Assembly (NCBI RefSeq): GCF_011077955.1 | Contig: NZ_JAALBX010000002.1 | Span: forward strand, 62,001-126,000 | Direction: 5' to 3' | Origin: Citrobacter freundii | GTDB taxonomy: Bacteria; Pseudomonadota; Gammaproteobacteria; Enterobacterales; Enterobacteriaceae | Length of the DNA stretch: 64,000 bases | Shown: positions 11,037 to 23,106 of the stretch, piece after piece | How the letters are laid out: each line of letters opens with the position of its first letter | Numbering within the stretch: the stretch's first letter is position 1 | Position numbers and translations under genes: made by a program | Notes under the pieces: model-generated | Database searches by the model: none | Seen by the model: the letters and a program-made list of their open reading frames with translations, nothing else | Told to the model about the DNA's origin: nothing

Positions 11037-11779
11037 GCTTTGTGACGATTATTCCCGCCCGTTTTGCCTCCACGCGTCTGCCTGGCAAACCGCTCGTAGA
11101 TATTAACGGCAAGCCGATGATAGTACACGTCCTTGAACGTGCGCTGGAGTCGGGTGCCGATCGCGTCATTGTTGCCACCGATGCCGTTGCCGTAGCCGAT
11201 GCGGTTCGCGCGGTGGGTGGCGAAGTCTGTATGACGCGCGCAGACCACGAGTCGGGCACGGAACGGCTGGCGGAAGTGGTCGAAAAAATGGCTTTTGCCG
11301 ATGACACCATCATTGTGAATGTCCAGGGCGATGAGCCTATGATCCCGCCCGCGATCATTCGCCAGGTAGCGGAAAACCTGGCGCAGCGCGATGTAGGTAT
11401 GGCGACGCTTGCGGTACCTATTCACAGCGCGGAAGAAGCTTTCAATCCTAACGCTGTAAAAGTGGTCATGGATAAAAATGGTTACGCGCTTTATTTCTCG
11501 CGCGCGACGATCCCCTGGGATCGCGACCGTTTTGCGCAATCCCGCGATGCTATCGACGGTTCGTTCCTGCGTCATATTGGTATCTACGGCTACCGTGCCG
11601 GATTTATCCGTCGCTATGTGACCTGGGCCCCCAGCGCGCTCGAACACATCGAAAAACTCGAGCAGCTTCGCGTGCTCTGGCATGGAGAAAAAATTCATGT
11701 CGCCGTGGCCCAGGAAGTACCGGGAACCGGTGTTGATACCCAGGCGGACCTCGAAAGGGTACGCGCAGAATTACGCTAA
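11033..11779 (+). CDS. kdsB: 3-deoxy-manno-octulosonate cytidylyltransferase
   Basis: KdsB activates Kdo with CTP to CMP-Kdo, the donor used by WaaA to build the inner core of LPS. The product has 248 residues, exactly the E. coli length. The N-terminal nucleotide-binding sequence [16 protein letters not shown] and the VQGDEP motif near residue 100 are typical of the family. It overlaps ycaR by 4 bp and ends the msbA-lpxK-ycaQ-ycaR-kdsB cluster; a strong terminator follows. Confidence 0.98.
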   Translation: MSFVTIIPARFASTRLPGKPLVDINGKPMIVHVLERALESGADRVIVATDAVAVADAVRAVGGEVCMTRADHESGTERLAEVVEKMAFADDTIIVNVQGDEPMIPPAIIRQVAENLAQRDVGMATLAVPIHSAEEAFNPNAVKVVMDKNGYALYFSRATIPWDRDRFAQSRDAIDGSFLRHIGIYGYRAGFIRRYVTWAPSALEHIEKLEQLRVLWHGEKIHVAVAQEVPGTGVDTQADLERVRAELR

Positions 11780-11794
11780 ACCGACATTTTTGAT

Positions 11795-11819
11795 AACCGG
11801 CCGCTGGCCGGTTTTTTCT
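11795..11819 (+). terminator. intrinsic terminator after kdsB
   Basis: An 8-bp stem AACCGGCC/GGCCGGTT with a GCT loop is followed by a run of T. Confidence 0.88.
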
Positions 11820-11906
11820 TTCTGAAGGCTTATTGATCTCGTGTGATGACATCTGCACAAAGGGCGCTCATTATAAAAGCAGTATTCTTATTAAGGGTAA
11901 ATGCGA

Positions 11907-12800
11907 ATGGAGCAACTGCGTGCCGAACTCAGTCATTTATTGGGTGAAAAACTAAGCCGGGTCGAATGCGTCAGCGAAAAGCCTGATACCGCGCTATGGG
12001 CGCTTTATGACAGCCATGGCAATCCGATGCCGCTCCTTGCCAGAAGCTTTACGACGCCAGGCCTTGCCGGGCAGCTCGCCTGGAAGATGTCCATGCTTGC
12101 GCGCTCTGGTACCGCACGGTTACCGGTGGTGTATGGTGTGATGACCCATGAGGAAAATCCAGGCCCCGATGTGATTTTAATGGAGCGCTTGCGCGGCGTA
12201 TCCGTAGAGGCGCCAGCACGTACGCCTGCGCGCTGGGAACAGTTGAAAGATCAAATCGTTGAGGCGTTACTGGCGTGGCATCGAGTGGACAGCCACGGCT
12301 GTGTAGGCAATGTTGACAGCACGCAGGAAAATATCTGGCCTTCCTGGTACCGTCAGCGTGTTGAAGTACTCTGGACGACGCTCAATCAGTATCCGCACTG
12401 CGGACTGACCATGCAAAACAAACGTATCCTGTTTCGCTCGCGTGAATGCCTGAATTCGCTGTTCTATGGCTTTAATGATAACTGCGTGTTGATGCACGGA
12501 AACTTTTCCCTGCGCAGCATGCTTAAAGATGCCCGCAGCGATCAGCTTCTGGCGATGGTCAACCCGGGATTGACTCTCTGGGCGCCACGTGAATATGAAC
12601 TGTTCCGCTTATGTGACACACAGCAGGCGGAGAGCCTGCTGTGGCACTATTTACAGCGCGCGCCGGTAGCGGAGTCTTTCCTCTCGCGTCGCTGGCTGTA
12701 CGTGCTGTGGGATGAGGTGGCTCAGTTACTGCAGACCGGGCGCATGAACCGCGCCAATTTCGATCTGGCGTCAAAATCACTGATCCCCTGGCTCTCCTGA
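11907..12800 (+). CDS. ycbJ: phosphotransferase-fold protein YcbJ
   Basis: A 297-residue protein matching E. coli YcbJ over its full length. It looks like a member of the aminoglycoside-phosphotransferase / kinase-like fold: a segment VILMERLRGV resembles the hinge and LMHGNFSLRSML resembles the HGDxxxxN catalytic loop with Asp replaced by Asn. No function has been demonstrated to my knowledge. The frame opens at ATG 11901, but AGGG at 11894-11897 is too close to it; ATG 11907 has better spacing and matches the family. Its 3' end overlaps the convergent elyC by 24 bp. Confidence 0.88.
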   Translation: MEQLRAELSHLLGEKLSRVECVSEKPDTALWALYDSHGNPMPLLARSFTTPGLAGQLAWKMSMLARSGTARLPVVYGVMTHEENPGPDVILMERLRGVSVEAPARTPARWEQLKDQIVEALLAWHRVDSHGCVGNVDSTQENIWPSWYRQRVEVLWTTLNQYPHCGLTMQNKRILFRSRECLNSLFYGFNDNCVLMHGNFSLRSMLKDARSDQLLAMVNPGLTLWAPREYELFRLCDTQQAESLLWHYLQRAPVAESFLSRRWLYVLWDEVAQLLQTGRMNRANFDLASKSLIPWLS

Positions 12801-13556
12801 GCTGCCTTTCAGCCACTGCCACACCCGGCCCAGAGTTTCATAAGCGGCCCTGTCGCTGTGCATTAACCACAAGGGAGAGGGGATCATTCTCTCCCACGGA
12901 TTCAGCGCAGACTCGATGGCCATCTGATTAGCGGGCGCGGGAATCGGGTTTAGCCCCTGATGCCTGAAAAATATCAGCGCCCTCGATAAATGCGACGCGG
13001 ACGTGACCAGCAAAAAAGGTTTATCGCCAATCATTTTCGCCACGGCTGCTGCTTCCTCTTCGGTGTCTTTCGGCGTATCAAGTGTCACGATAGCATCACG
13101 TGGCACGCCTAAACTTTCCGCCACGCGGGCGCCTGCTTCTGCGGTACTGACGGGATTAGTCACTGCTGGCGCGCCAGTAAAAATAAGGGTTGAACCCGGG
13201 TTGGCAAGCCACAACCGCACACCCTCTGTGACTCGCGGCAAGCTGTTATTAATGAGATTGGAACTGGGTGCCCAGCGGGGGTTCCAGGTATACCCGCCGC
13301 CTAAAACCACGATATATTGCGCCTTCGGTTCGCCTTGCCAGGTGGCAAAGCGCGATTCGACGGGTTTAAGCAGACTATCGGCCACGGGCTGTAAGCTGAG
13401 CAGGAATAGTGCCAACCAACCTGCGGTTAACAGGACTTTCGCCGTTTTCTGCCAGCGGGTAAACCACAGTAAAAGTATCGCGATACCAATGACTGCCAGT
13501 AGAAAGGGCAAGGGTAACAACATACCGCCGATAAACTTTTTTAGATAAAACAGCAT
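12777..13556 (-). CDS. elyC: envelope biogenesis factor ElyC
   Basis: This DUF218-family inner-membrane protein affects peptidoglycan assembly at low temperature in E. coli, apparently through the lipid carrier undecaprenyl phosphate. The 259-residue product is the E. coli length. Two hydrophobic helices (about 8-30 and 37-57) precede a periplasmic DUF218 domain with YIVVLGGGYTWNP and LLVTSASHLSRA motifs. It is transcribed alone on the minus strand, divergent from cmoM. Confidence 0.94.
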   Translation of the reverse strand: MLFYLKKFIGGMLLPLPFLLAVIGIAILLLWFTRWQKTAKVLLTAGWLALFLLSLQPVADSLLKPVESRFATWQGEPKAQYIVVLGGGYTWNPRWAPSSNLINNSLPRVTEGVRLWLANPGSTLIFTGAPAVTNPVSTAEAGARVAESLGVPRDAIVTLDTPKDTEEEAAAVAKMIGDKPFLLVTSASHLSRALIFFRHQGLNPIPAPANQMAIESALNPWERMIPSPLWLMHSDRAAYETLGRVWQWLKGSSGEPGDQ

Positions 13557-13686
13557 AAAACGGGTCCTTTTTAACCATATAACGGGCGCAAGGCGTGGAT
13601 CTTACAACAGATGGGTTCCTTATCCGTGTGGCTATGCCAAAATAGCGCCTTTGCCGGATGCGCTGGATTAAGGTGGAGTGGTACCC

Positions 13687-14466
13687 ATGCAGGATCGCAA
13701 TTTTGATGATATTGCCGAAAAATTTGCGCGCAACATTTACGGAACGACGAAAGGCCAGTTGCGCCAGGAAATCCTTTGGCAGGATCTTGATGTGCTGCTT
13801 CCAACGTTACCGCCGCGTCCGTTGCGGGTACTTGATGCCGGCGGTGGGGAAGGGCAAACCGCAATCCGAATGGCCAGGCGTGGGCATCATGTGACCTTAT
13901 GCGATCTTTCCTCTGAAATGTTGACGCGGGCGAAGCTTGCATGTGCCGAACAGGGCGTGAGTGATAATATGCGTTTTATTCACTGCGCGGCGCAGGATGT
14001 GGGACAGCATTTGGAAAGTCCCGTTGATCTGATATTGTTCCATGCGGTTCTGGAATGGGTCAGCGATCCGCAGGCGGTGTTGAAAGCGCTATGGGACGTG
14101 CTTGCGCCCGGCGGCGCGCTTTCCTTAATGTTTTACAATGCAAATGGTTTGCTGATGCATAATATGGTGGCCGGAAATTTCGCTTATGTGCAGCAAGGTA
14201 TGCCAAAGCGCAAAAAGCGCACCCTGTCGCCTGATTTTCCACGCAACCCTGACGATGTCTATCAATGGCTTGAACAAATCGGCTGGACAATTACCGGCAA
14301 AACGGGCGTGCGAGTATTCCATGATTATCTGCGCGAAAAACACCGCCAGCGTGACGAATTTGAGACGCTGCTGGCGCTTGAAACGCGCTATTGCCGGCAG
14401 GAGCCCTTTATCAGTATGGGCCGCTATATACATGTCACCGCACGAAAGCCGGAGAACCAAGGATAA
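13687..14466 (+). CDS. cmoM: tRNA 5-carboxymethoxyuridine methyltransferase
   Basis: This SAM-dependent methyltransferase (formerly SmtA) converts cmo5U to its methyl ester at the wobble position of several tRNAs. The 259-residue product matches E. coli CmoM (261). SAM-binding motif I LDAGGGEGQTA lies at about residues 47-57. A GTG at 13678 extends the frame by three residues, but ATG 13687 matches the family. It is separated from mukF by 3 bp and is the first gene of the cmoM-mukFEB operon. Confidence 0.95.
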   Translation: MQDRNFDDIAEKFARNIYGTTKGQLRQEILWQDLDVLLPTLPPRPLRVLDAGGGEGQTAIRMARRGHHVTLCDLSSEMLTRAKLACAEQGVSDNMRFIHCAAQDVGQHLESPVDLILFHAVLEWVSDPQAVLKALWDVLAPGGALSLMFYNANGLLMHNMVAGNFAYVQQGMPKRKKRTLSPDFPRNPDDVYQWLEQIGWTITGKTGVRVFHDYLREKHRQRDEFETLLALETRYCRQEPFISMGRYIHVTARKPENQG

Positions 14467-14469
14467 ACT

Positions 14470-15792
14470 ATGAGTGATTTTTCCCAGACAGTCCCCGAAC
14501 TGGTTGCCTGGGCCAGGAAAAATGATTTTTCCATCCAGCTTCCGGTCGACAGGCTGGCTTTTTTGTTGGCCATCGCCACGCTTAACGGCGAGCGCATGGA
14601 CGGCGAAATGAGCGAGGGCGAACTGGTGGATGCGTTTCGTCATGTGAGTGCCGCCTTTGAGCAAACCCACGAAACGGTAACCCAGCGCGCCAATAACGCC
14701 ATTAACGATATGGTGCGCCAGCGCTTAATTAATCGTTTTACCAGCGAAGTTACCGAAGGTAACGCCATCTATCGCTTAACGCCGTTAGGCATTGGTATTA
14801 CCGACTACTACATCCGTCAGCGTGAGTTTTCTACGCTGCGGCTTTCGATGCAACTTTCCATCGTGGCAGGGGAGTTAAAACGCGCCGCCGATGCCGCATC
14901 GGAAGGTGGCGATGAGTTTCACTGGCATCGCAACGTCTATGCCCCGCTTAAATATTCGGTCGCCGAAATTTTCGACAGCATCGATTTGACCCAGCGCATC
15001 ATGGATGAACAGCAACAATCAGTGAAAGATGACATCGCGCAACTGCTCAACAAAGACTGGCGCGCGGCGATTTCCAGCTGTGAACTGCTGCTGTCAGAAA
15101 CGTCAGGGACATTGCGCGAACTGCAGGATACGCTCGAAGCGGCAGGCGATAAGCTACAGGCCAATTTGTTGCTGATTCAGGACGCCATTCTTTATAAAAA
15201 CGATCTGCATTTTATCGATCGCCTGATAGGGGATTTGCAAGGCAAGCTCGACCGCATCATCAGTTGGGGTCAGCAGGCGATTGATTTATGGATAGGTTAT
15301 GACCGCCACGTTCATAAATTCATCCGTACCGCCATCGATATGGATAAAAACCGGGTTTTTGCCCAGCGTTTGCGCCAGTCGATTCAAAGCTATTTCGACG
15401 CGCCCTGGGCGCTCACCTACGCTAACGCCGATCGTCTGCTGGACATGCGCGATGAAGAGATGACGTTACGGGAAGAAGAAGTGACGGGCGAATTACCCGC
15501 CGATCTCGAATATGAAGAGTTTAACGAGATCCGCGAGCAACTGGCGGCGCTGATTGAAGCGCAGCTGGCCGGCTTCAAAAACAGACAACAACCACTGGAT
15601 CTCGGCCTGGTGATGCGTGAGTATCTTGCGCAATATCCACGCGCCCGCCATTTCGATGTAGCGCGTATCGTGGTTGACCAGGCCGTGCGCCTCGGTATCG
15701 CAAATGCAGATTTCACTGGACTGCCTGCCAAATGGCAGCCCATTAATGATTACGGAGCCAAGGTACAGGCACATGTCATTGACAAGTATTGA
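14470..15792 (+). CDS. mukF: chromosome partition protein MukF (kleisin)
   Basis: MukF is the kleisin subunit of the MukBEF condensin; it bridges the MukB heads and recruits MukE, compacting the chromosome and helping segregation. The product is 440 residues, the E. coli length. It has an N-terminal winged-helix dimerisation region, a central helical bundle and a C-terminal winged helix that contacts the MukB head. A 20-bp overlap with mukE and tight spacing to cmoM show operon organisation. Confidence 0.98.
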   Translation: MSDFSQTVPELVAWARKNDFSIQLPVDRLAFLLAIATLNGERMDGEMSEGELVDAFRHVSAAFEQTHETVTQRANNAINDMVRQRLINRFTSEVTEGNAIYRLTPLGIGITDYYIRQREFSTLRLSMQLSIVAGELKRAADAASEGGDEFHWHRNVYAPLKYSVAEIFDSIDLTQRIMDEQQQSVKDDIAQLLNKDWRAAISSCELLLSETSGTLRELQDTLEAAGDKLQANLLLIQDAILYKNDLHFIDRLIGDLQGKLDRIISWGQQAIDLWIGYDRHVHKFIRTAIDMDKNRVFAQRLRQSIQSYFDAPWALTYANADRLLDMRDEEMTLREEEVTGELPADLEYEEFNEIREQLAALIEAQLAGFKNRQQPLDLGLVMREYLAQYPRARHFDVARIVVDQAVRLGIANADFTGLPAKWQPINDYGAKVQAHVIDKY

Positions 15793-16483
15793 AAAATTGA
15801 TGCCGGTTAAACTGGCTCAGGCGTTGGCCAATCCGCTTTTCCCGGCGCTGGACAGCCAGCTTCGCGCAGGACGTCACGTTGGGCTTGATGAGCTCGACAA
15901 CCACGCTTATTTGATGGATTTCCAACCGGAGCTGGAAGAGTTTTATGCCCGCTACAACGTGGAGTTAATCCGCGCGCCGGAAGGGTTTTTCTATTTGCGC
16001 CCTCGCTCCACAACGCTTATCCCGCGTTCGGTGTTGTCCGAACTCGATATGATGGTAGGAAAAGTGCTTTGTTATCTCTATTTAAGCCCGGAGCGCCTTG
16101 CTAACGAAGGTATTTTTTCCCAGCAAGAACTGTACGACGAACTGTTAACCCTGGCGGATGAAAGCAAACTGCTTAAGCTTGTCAACAGCCGCTCCACCGG
16201 TTCCGACCTTGATAAACAAAAGCTTCAGGAAAAAGTCCGCTCCTCATTAAACCGCCTGCGCCGTCTGGGCATGGTGTGGTTTATGGGCCATGACAGCAGT
16301 AAATTCCGTATCACCGAGTCCGTGTTCCGTTTCGGTGCCGATGTTCGCGCAGGGGACGATCCGCGCGAGGCGCAGTTGCGTATGATCCGCGACGGGGAAG
16401 CGATGCCGGTTGAAAATAACCTGCAACTCAACGATGAAACTGAAGACGCGCAACCGGATAATGCGGAGGAAGACAATGATTGA
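15773..16483 (+). CDS. mukE: chromosome partition protein MukE
   Basis: MukE is the KITE subunit of the MukBEF complex; it binds MukF as a dimer and modulates MukB ATPase and DNA binding. The 236-residue product has the E. coli sequence over almost its whole length (234) with two winged-helix domains. The frame opens earlier at 15674, inside mukF, but the ATG at 15773 gives the family N-terminus. The acidic C-terminal tail is poorly conserved. It overlaps mukF by 20 bp and mukB by 8 bp. Confidence 0.97.
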   Translation: MSLTSIEKLMPVKLAQALANPLFPALDSQLRAGRHVGLDELDNHAYLMDFQPELEEFYARYNVELIRAPEGFFYLRPRSTTLIPRSVLSELDMMVGKVLCYLYLSPERLANEGIFSQQELYDELLTLADESKLLKLVNSRSTGSDLDKQKLQEKVRSSLNRLRRLGMVWFMGHDSSKFRITESVFRFGADVRAGDDPREAQLRMIRDGEAMPVENNLQLNDETEDAQPDNAEEDND

Positions 16484-19400
16484 ACGCGGCAAATTTCGCT
16501 CGCTGACGCTGGTTAACTGGAACGGTTTTTTCGCACGGACCTTTGATCTTGATGAACTGGTCACGACGTTATCCGGCGGTAATGGCGCGGGTAAATCCAC
16601 CACCATGGCGGCTTTTGTAACGGCGCTTATCCCGGATTTGACGTTACTGCATTTTCGTAACACCACCGAAGCAGGCGCGACCAGCGGATCGCGTGATAAA
16701 GGCCTGCACGGAAAGCTCAAACCTGGCGTTTGCTATTCAGTACTCGACGTCGTGAACTCGCGCCATCAGCGCGTGGTGGTCGGGGTACGCCTGCAGCAAG
16801 TGGCCGGGCGCGATCGGAAAGTGGATATCAAGCCTTTCGCTATTCAAGGGTTGCCGAGCGCTATTCTCCCGACTCAGTTGCTGACTGAAACGCTAAATGA
16901 GCGTCAGGCGCGCGTCCTCACGCTTCAGGAGCTGAAAGAGAAAGTCGAGCAAATCGAAGGGGTGCAGTTCAAGCCGTTTAACTCCATTACCGATTATCAC
17001 TCGCTGATGTTTGATCTCGGCATTGTGGCGCGCCGTCTGCGCTCCGCATCAGACAGAAGTAAATATTACCGTTTGATTGAAGCCTCGCTGTACGGCGGGA
17101 TATCCAGCGCCATCACCCGTTCGCTACGTGATTACCTGCTGCCGGAAAACAGCGGTGTGCGTAAAGCGTTCCAGGATATGGAAGCGGCGCTGCGCGAAAA
17201 CCGGTTAACGCTGGAAGCCATTCGCGTCACCCAGTCGGACCGCGATCTGTTTAAGCATTTAATTTCTGAAGCTACCGATTACGTGGCGGCGGATTATATG
17301 CGCCATGCCAACGAGCGCCGCATCCACCTTGATAAAGCCATTGAGTATCGTCGCGAGTTGTTCACTAGCCGCCAGCAGTTGGCCGCCGAGCAGTATAAGC
17401 ATGTCGATATGGCGCGCGAGCTGGCAGAGCATGCAGGCGCAGAAGGGGATCTGGAAACCGATTATCAGGCTGCCAGCGACCATCTTAACCTTGTGCAAAC
17501 AGCGCTGCGTCAGCAGGAAAAAATCGAGCGATATGATGCTGATTTAGAAGAACTTCAGGTCCGACTGGAAGAGCAAAATGAAGTCGTCGCCGAAGCCGCT
17601 GAACAGCAGGAAGAAAATGAAGCGCGCGCGGAAGCCGCTGAGCTTGAAGTCGACGAGCTGAAGAACCAACTGGCGGACTACCAGCAGGCGCTCGATGTGC
17701 AACAAACCCGAGCGATTCAGTATCAGCAGGCATTAACGGCGCTTGAACGCGCCCGTGAGCTGTGCCATCTGCCGGATTTATCGGCGCAATCAGCTGAGGA
17801 ATGGCTGGAAACCTTCCAGGCAAAAGAAGAAGAGGCAACGGGCCGCTTACTTAACCTTGAACAAAAAATGAGTGTCGCACAGGCGGCGCATAGCCAGTTC
17901 GAAGAGGCTTTCCAACTGGTGTGCGCTATCAACGGACCAGTGGCGCGTGATGAAGCGTGGGACGTGGCGCGCGAACTGCTACGCGATGCCTCAACCCAAC
18001 GCCATCTGGCAGCCCAGGTTACGCCGCTGCGTGCTCGTCTTAACGAGCTTGAACAACGCCTGCGTGAGCAGCAGGACGCCGAACGCCTGCTTGATGATTT
18101 CTGTAAACGCCAGGGTAAACGCTATTCCCCTGAACAGCTCGAAGAACTGCATCAGGAGCTTGAAGCGCGTATCGCCTCGCTCTCAGATAATGTTTCTCAG
18201 GCGAGCGAACAGCGTATGACACTGCGCCAGGAGCTGGAGCAGTTGCAAAGCCGCATCAAAACGCTGACCCAGCGCGCACCTGTCTGGCTGGCGGCGCAAA
18301 ACAGCCTCAATCAGATTAGCGAGCAATGCGGTGAGCAGTTTGAGTCCAGCCAGCACGTCACTGAATACTTGCAGCAATTGCTGGAGCGTGAACGCGAAGC
18401 GGTCGTCGAGCGTGACGAAGTCGGCGCGCGTAAACGCATGGTGGATGAAGAAATTGAACGCCTCAGCCAGCCGGGCGGTGCGGAAGACGCACGCTTAAAT
18501 ACGCTCGCCGAGCGTTTTGGCGGGGTGCTGTTGTCAGAAATTTACGACGATGTCAGTCTTGAGGATGCTCCGTACTTCTCGGCGTTGTACGGGCCTTCCC
18601 GTCATGCCATCGTGGTGCCTGATCTGTCTCTGGTGCGTGAGCAACTCGATGGGCTGGAAGATACCCCAGAAGATCTGTATTTGATTGAAGGGGATCCGCA
18701 GTCTTTCGACGACAGCGTATTTAGCACCGAAGAGCTGGAAAAAGCGGTGGTGGTAAAAGTTGCCGACCGTCAGTGGCGCTATTCACGCTTCCCAACGTTG
18801 CCGCTGTTTGGCCGCGCGGCGCGAGAAAATCGCATTGAAAGCCTGCATAAAGAGCGTGAAACCCTGTCTGAGCGTTTCGCGACGCTGTCATTTGATGTGC
18901 AGAAAACGCAGCGCCTGCACCAGGCATTCAGCCGTTTTATCGGCAGCCACCTTGGCGTCGCCTTTGAGGCCGATCCGGAAGCCGAAATCCGTCAACTTAA
19001 TACGCGCCGTAATGAGCTTGAGCGAGCATTAAGTACGCATGAAAATGACAACCAGCAGCAGCGCGCGCAGTTCGAACAGGCTAAAGAGGGCGTGGCCCAA
19101 CTGAATCGCCTGCTCCCACGTCTTGCTTTGCTGGAAGATGAAACGCTCTCCGATCGCGTTGAAGAAATCCGCGAACGACTGGATGAGGCGCAGGAAGCGG
19201 CGCACTTTATCAATCAGTTCGGCAACCATCTGGCAAAACTTGAGCCAATGGTGTCGGTACTGCAAAGCGATCCGGAACAGTACGATCAGCTTAAAGACGA
19301 TTACGCTTACGCCCAACAGCAGCAGCGTGATGCGCGTCAGCAGGCATTTGCCCTGTCGGAAGTGGTATCGCGCCGCGCGCATTTCAGCTATTCAGACTCC

Positions 19401-20924
19401 GCCCACATGCTGAACGGCGAAAGCGATCTGAATGAACAATTGCGCAAGCGCCTCGAAGAGGCTGAACGTGAGCGTGCCCGCGCGCGCGAAGCGTTGCGCA
19501 CGCATGCCGCGCAGGTCAGTCAGTATCACCAGGTATTGGCGTCGCTGAAAAGCTCGTTTGATACCAAAAAAGAACTGCTTAATGATCTGAATAAAGAGCT
19601 TAAAGACATTGGCGTGCGCGCCGATGCCGGCGCGGAAGAACGGGCGCGAGCGCGTCGTGATGAGCTGCATACCCAGCTTAGCAACAACCGTTCGCGTCGC
19701 AGCCAGCTTGAAAAACAGTTGACCTTCTGTGAAGCGGAAATGGATAACCTGACCCGTAAACTGCGCAAGCTGGAACGCGATTATCACGAGATGCGCGAGC
19801 AAGTGGTGAGCGCTAAAGCGGGCTGGTGTGCGGTAATGCGCATGGTGAAAGACAACGGTGTTGAGCGCCGTTTGCATCGTCGCGAGCTGGCTTACCTTTC
19901 CGGTGACGAGCTGCGTTCGATGTCGGATAAAGCGCTGGGGGCGCTGCGTCTGGCGGTGGCCGATAACGAACACCTGCGTGATGTGCTGCGCGGGTCGGAA
20001 GATCCGAAACGGCCGGAGCGTAAAATTCAGTTCTTCGTCGCGGTTTATCAGCATCTGCGCGAGCGTATCCGCCAGGATATCATCCGCACTGATGATCCGG
20101 TAGAAGCCATTGAACAGATGGAAATCGAACTGGGACGGTTAACCGAAGAGCTCACGTCACGTGAACAGAAACTGGCGATAAGCTCTCGCAGCGCGGCGAA
20201 TATCATTCGCAAAACCATTCAGCGCGAGCAGAACCGTATTCGGATGTTAAACCAGGGCCTGCAGAGCGTTTCCTTCGGGCAGGTAAACAGCGTACGGCTA
20301 AACGTGAATGTTCGTGAAAGCCACGCGACGCTACTTGATGTGCTCTCTGAGCAGCATGAACAGCATCAGGATCTCTTTAACAGTAATCGCCTGACCTTCT
20401 CTGAGGCTCTTGCGAAGCTGTATCAGCGCCTCAATCCGCAGGTGGACATGGGCCAGCGCACACCGCAAACCATCGGTGAAGAGTTGCTGGATTACCGTAA
20501 CTACCTTGAAATGGAGGTTGAGGTTAACCGTGGTTCTGATGGCTGGCTGCGTGCGGAAAGCGGCGCGTTGTCTACCGGTGAGGCTATTGGTACCGGGATG
20601 TCCATTCTGGTGATGGTGGTACAAAGCTGGGAAGATGAAGCGCGTCGTCTGCGCGGTAAAGATATTTCGCCATGTCGTCTGTTGTTCCTTGACGAAGCGG
20701 CGCGTCTTGATGCCCGTTCAATCGCCACGCTGTTTGAATTGTGCGACCGTCTGGAGATGCAGTTAATCATTGCAGCGCCGGAAAATATCAGTCCGGAAAA
20801 AGGCACCACCTATAAACTAGTACGTAAGGTTGTGAACAATCACGAGCATGTTCATGTGGTTGGATTGCGCGGTTTTGCCGCGCCGCAAACCGAGACGCTC
20901 CTGGGAACGGCTGACGCCTCCTGA
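16476..20924 (+). CDS. mukB: chromosome partition protein MukB (SMC-like)
   Basis: MukB is the SMC-like ATPase of the enterobacterial condensin. The 1482-residue product (E. coli 1486) has Walker A GGNGAGKS at 34-41, long coiled coils on both sides of a hinge near residues 660-780, and a C-terminal head with the signature around [17 protein letters not shown] and Walker [12 protein letters not shown]. The ATG at 16476, inside the end of mukE, gives the family N-terminus MIERGKF. The extreme C-terminus differs from E. coli, which is common. Confidence 0.98.
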   Translation: MIERGKFRSLTLVNWNGFFARTFDLDELVTTLSGGNGAGKSTTMAAFVTALIPDLTLLHFRNTTEAGATSGSRDKGLHGKLKPGVCYSVLDVVNSRHQRVVVGVRLQQVAGRDRKVDIKPFAIQGLPSAILPTQLLTETLNERQARVLTLQELKEKVEQIEGVQFKPFNSITDYHSLMFDLGIVARRLRSASDRSKYYRLIEASLYGGISSAITRSLRDYLLPENSGVRKAFQDMEAALRENRLTLEAIRVTQSDRDLFKHLISEATDYVAADYMRHANERRIHLDKAIEYRRELFTSRQQLAAEQYKHVDMARELAEHAGAEGDLETDYQAASDHLNLVQTALRQQEKIERYDADLEELQVRLEEQNEVVAEAAEQQEENEARAEAAELEVDELKNQLADYQQALDVQQTRAIQYQQALTALERARELCHLPDLSAQSAEEWLETFQAKEEEATGRLLNLEQKMSVAQAAHSQFEEAFQLVCAINGPVARDEAWDVARELLRDASTQRHLAAQVTPLRARLNELEQRLREQQDAERLLDDFCKRQGKRYSPEQLEELHQELEARIASLSDNVSQASEQRMTLRQELEQLQSRIKTLTQRAPVWLAAQNSLNQISEQCGEQFESSQHVTEYLQQLLEREREAVVERDEVGARKRMVDEEIERLSQPGGAEDARLNTLAERFGGVLLSEIYDDVSLEDAPYFSALYGPSRHAIVVPDLSLVREQLDGLEDTPEDLYLIEGDPQSFDDSVFSTEELEKAVVVKVADRQWRYSRFPTLPLFGRAARENRIESLHKERETLSERFATLSFDVQKTQRLHQAFSRFIGSHLGVAFEADPEAEIRQLNTRRNELERALSTHENDNQQQRAQFEQAKEGVAQLNRLLPRLALLEDETLSDRVEEIRERLDEAQEAAHFINQFGNHLAKLEPMVSVLQSDPEQYDQLKDDYAYAQQQQRDARQQAFALSEVVSRRAHFSYSDSAHMLNGESDLNEQLRKRLEEAERERARAREALRTHAAQVSQYHQVLASLKSSFDTKKELLNDLNKELKDIGVRADAGAEERARARRDELHTQLSNNRSRRSQLEKQLTFCEAEMDNLTRKLRKLERDYHEMREQVVSAKAGWCAVMRMVKDNGVERRLHRRELAYLSGDELRSMSDKALGALRLAVADNEHLRDVLRGSEDPKRPERKIQFFVAVYQHLRERIRQDIIRTDDPVEAIEQMEIELGRLTEELTSREQKLAISSRSAANIIRKTIQREQNRIRMLNQGLQSVSFGQVNSVRLNVNVRESHATLLDVLSEQHEQHQDLFNSNRLTFSEALAKLYQRLNPQVDMGQRTPQTIGEELLDYRNYLEMEVEVNRGSDGWLRAESGALSTGEAIGTGMSILVMVVQSWEDEARRLRGKDISPCRLLFLDEAARLDARSIATLFELCDRLEMQLIIAAPENISPEKGTTYKLVRKVVNNHEHVHVVGLRGFAAPQTETLLGTADAS

Positions 20925-20940
20925 CCGCCACTAAAATATA

Positions 20941-20975
20941 CGCCCGGCGCTATCATGCCCGGGCGTTCATTTTGT
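20941..20975 (+). terminator. probable terminator after mukB
   Basis: A 7-bp GC stem CGCCCGG/CCGGGCG (20941-20947 with 20959-20965) is followed by TTCATTTTG. The loop is 11 nt and the T-tract imperfect, so efficiency is uncertain. Confidence 0.6.
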
Positions 20976-21075
20976 AAGGTGATGCAAATACCCAAATAAG
21001 GGCCGCGTTTCGCCCACCGCCTCGACTAGTCCATATCCAGCCGCGCTGCTTATTTTATTTTCAGCCTTTCTTTTC

Positions 21076-21127
21076 TTTAAACTTCTTTACATTTGGTCAG
21101 ACAAATGGTTTTTTCTCTTTATATACT
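21076..21127 (+). promoter_or_regulatory. ldtD promoter region with CpxR-like box
   Basis: On the minus strand of 21076-21090 the sequence reads GTAAA-GAAGT-TTAAA, nine of ten bases of the CpxR consensus GTAAA-N5-GTAAA. A TATACT hexamer at 21122-21127 could be the -10, with only a weak -35. E. coli ldtD is reported to respond to Cpx envelope stress, which fits. The region 20976-21186 is otherwise AT-rich without a gene. Confidence 0.45.
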
Positions 21128-21186
21128 CAAGTAAACCCTGAAGCCGCGCTTACGGGAATGATGTAATAACGATATGGAGGCAAGGG

Positions 21187-23061
21187 ATGTTGCTTATAAA
21201 AGCTCGACGTTTTCAGTGGTCTGCTCTTCAGTTATCTCTGGTCCTGAGTTTAGCGCCGCTGTCGAATGCTTTTGCACAGGAACCCGAACTAATTCCTGTT
21301 GATGATTCGGCCGCTGCCATTTCGCAACCAGGCACGCCGCTTTTGCCGCAACCGCAATCTCCCGCGACGGCGTTGATGGCAGGCGTTTCCTCGCCTGGCG
21401 ATAGCGAGCAGCTTGCACAAACCCGTGCCACGCTTCAGTCACTACTGCCGAAAGGCTATACGCCAGTGTATCTCGATGCGTTAACGGCGCTTTATACGGC
21501 CCGGGAGAGTAAACCCATGTGGGATAACCGGGATGCGGTGCGGGCGTTTCAGCAACAACTGGCGGAAGTCGCGATTGCCGGCTTTCAGCCGCAGTTCACC
21601 ACCTGGGTTGAGTTACTTACCGATCCACAAGTGACCGATATGGCGCGCGACGTGGTGCTGTCCGATGCGATGATGGGCTATCTCTATTATCTTTCGGGCA
21701 TCCCGTTAAAAGGCAGCCGTTGGTTATACAGCGATAAGCCCTATAAAGCCGAAATGGCGCCGCTGTCGGTAGTGAATCAGTGGCAACTTGCCCTGGACAA
21801 CGGTTCGCTCATCGCCTTTGTGCAAAGCCTGGCGCCGCAACAATCGCAATATCAGGCGATGCATGACTATTTATTAAGTCTGGTGGCTGATTCGCGCCCG
21901 TGGCCGCAGCTCACGTTCCAGGGCTCATTGCGTCCGGGACAATGGAGTAATGATGTCGGCGCGCTGCGTGAAATTCTGCAACGTACCGGTATGCTGGATG
22001 ATGCGCCGCATATCGTGCTGCCAGGGGAGTCCACATCATCTAAACACGCCGTGGTAAGCCCTTCTGCGGCTGCTACCGATGAGATGACATCGTCAGATAC
22101 TCCCGCTTTGCTGGCAAACGCAGGCCGTAAAAAGCAAGTTACTGCCGCTCGTGGCGTCTACGATAAAAAGTTAGTGGAAGCCGTTAAGCGCTTTCAGGCG
22201 TGGCAAGGTCTTGGCGCGGATGGCGTAATTGGTCAGTCGACGCGTGACTGGCTCAATGTTACCCCGCAACAGCGTGCTGCGGTGGTGGCGCTCAACATTC
22301 AACGCTTGCGCCTGCTGCCGCAGAAACTCAACACAGGCATTATGGTAAACATTCCCGCGTACTCGCTGGTTTATTACCAGAACGGCAATCAGGTGCTGGA
22401 TTCACGCGTGATTGTTGGACGACCGGACCGTAAAACGCCATTGATGAGCAGTGCGCTCAATAACGTGGTGGTTAATCCGCCCTGGAACGTGCCGCCGACC
22501 CTGGCGCGCAAGGATATTTTGCCCAAGGTCTGGAACGACCCGGGTTATCTTGAACGCCACAACTATACGGTGCTGAGCGGCTGGAGTGGTAACGCACAGG
22601 TGGTTGATCCGTGGAACGTGGACTGGGCGACCATTACCGCATCGAATCTTCCCTTCCGCTTCCAGCAGGCGCCAGGTGCGCATAACTCGCTGGGGCGGTA
22701 TAAATTCAATATGCCGAGTTCAGATGCCATTTATCTGCATGACACGCCGAATCACAACCTGTTTCAGAAAGATGCTCGAGCGTTAAGTTCCGGCTGTGTG
22801 CGGGTAAATAAAGCGTCAGAGCTTGCCAATATGCTGTTGCAGGATGCAGGGTGGAATGACAGCCGTATTTCCGATGCGCTCAAGGAAGGGAATACCCGCT
22901 ATGTGAATATTCCGCAGACTATTCCGGTGAATCTCTATTACCTGACTGCTTTTGTGGGCGAGGATGGAAAACCGCAATTTAGATCGGATATTTACAATTA
23001 TGATTCACCGGCGCGATCGGGCGCACAAATCCTGTCGAAAGCTGAACAATTAATCAGGTAA
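21187..23061 (+). CDS. ldtD: L,D-transpeptidase LdtD
   Basis: This periplasmic enzyme (YcbB) makes 3-3 crosslinks between meso-DAP residues of peptidoglycan and can bypass penicillin-binding proteins. The 624-residue product (E. coli 615) has an N-terminal signal sequence ending near residue 29 (NAFAQ), a scaffold domain, a peptidoglycan-binding segment with [16 protein letters not shown], and the YkuD catalytic domain. The catalytic cysteine is C537 in SSGCVRV, with HDTPNHNLF just before it. The linker near residues 275-320 is the most divergent part. GGAGG precedes the ATG. It is followed by mepK, which cleaves the same crosslinks. Confidence 0.96.
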   Translation: MLLIKARRFQWSALQLSLVLSLAPLSNAFAQEPELIPVDDSAAAISQPGTPLLPQPQSPATALMAGVSSPGDSEQLAQTRATLQSLLPKGYTPVYLDALTALYTARESKPMWDNRDAVRAFQQQLAEVAIAGFQPQFTTWVELLTDPQVTDMARDVVLSDAMMGYLYYLSGIPLKGSRWLYSDKPYKAEMAPLSVVNQWQLALDNGSLIAFVQSLAPQQSQYQAMHDYLLSLVADSRPWPQLTFQGSLRPGQWSNDVGALREILQRTGMLDDAPHIVLPGESTSSKHAVVSPSAAATDEMTSSDTPALLANAGRKKQVTAARGVYDKKLVEAVKRFQAWQGLGADGVIGQSTRDWLNVTPQQRAAVVALNIQRLRLLPQKLNTGIMVNIPAYSLVYYQNGNQVLDSRVIVGRPDRKTPLMSSALNNVVVNPPWNVPPTLARKDILPKVWNDPGYLERHNYTVLSGWSGNAQVVDPWNVDWATITASNLPFRFQQAPGAHNSLGRYKFNMPSSDAIYLHDTPNHNLFQKDARALSSGCVRVNKASELANMLLQDAGWNDSRISDALKEGNTRYVNIPQTIPVNLYYLTAFVGEDGKPQFRSDIYNYDSPARSGAQILSKAEQLIR

Positions 23062-23106
23062 CTACAGAATTTCTAACAAATTCGCTGTCGAAATAGCGGG
23101 TACGAA

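Noticed and set aside
10910-11698. A 262-codon antisense open frame across kdsB
   Set aside because: It runs through ycaR and kdsB on the opposite strand, both clearly coding; no ribosome site.
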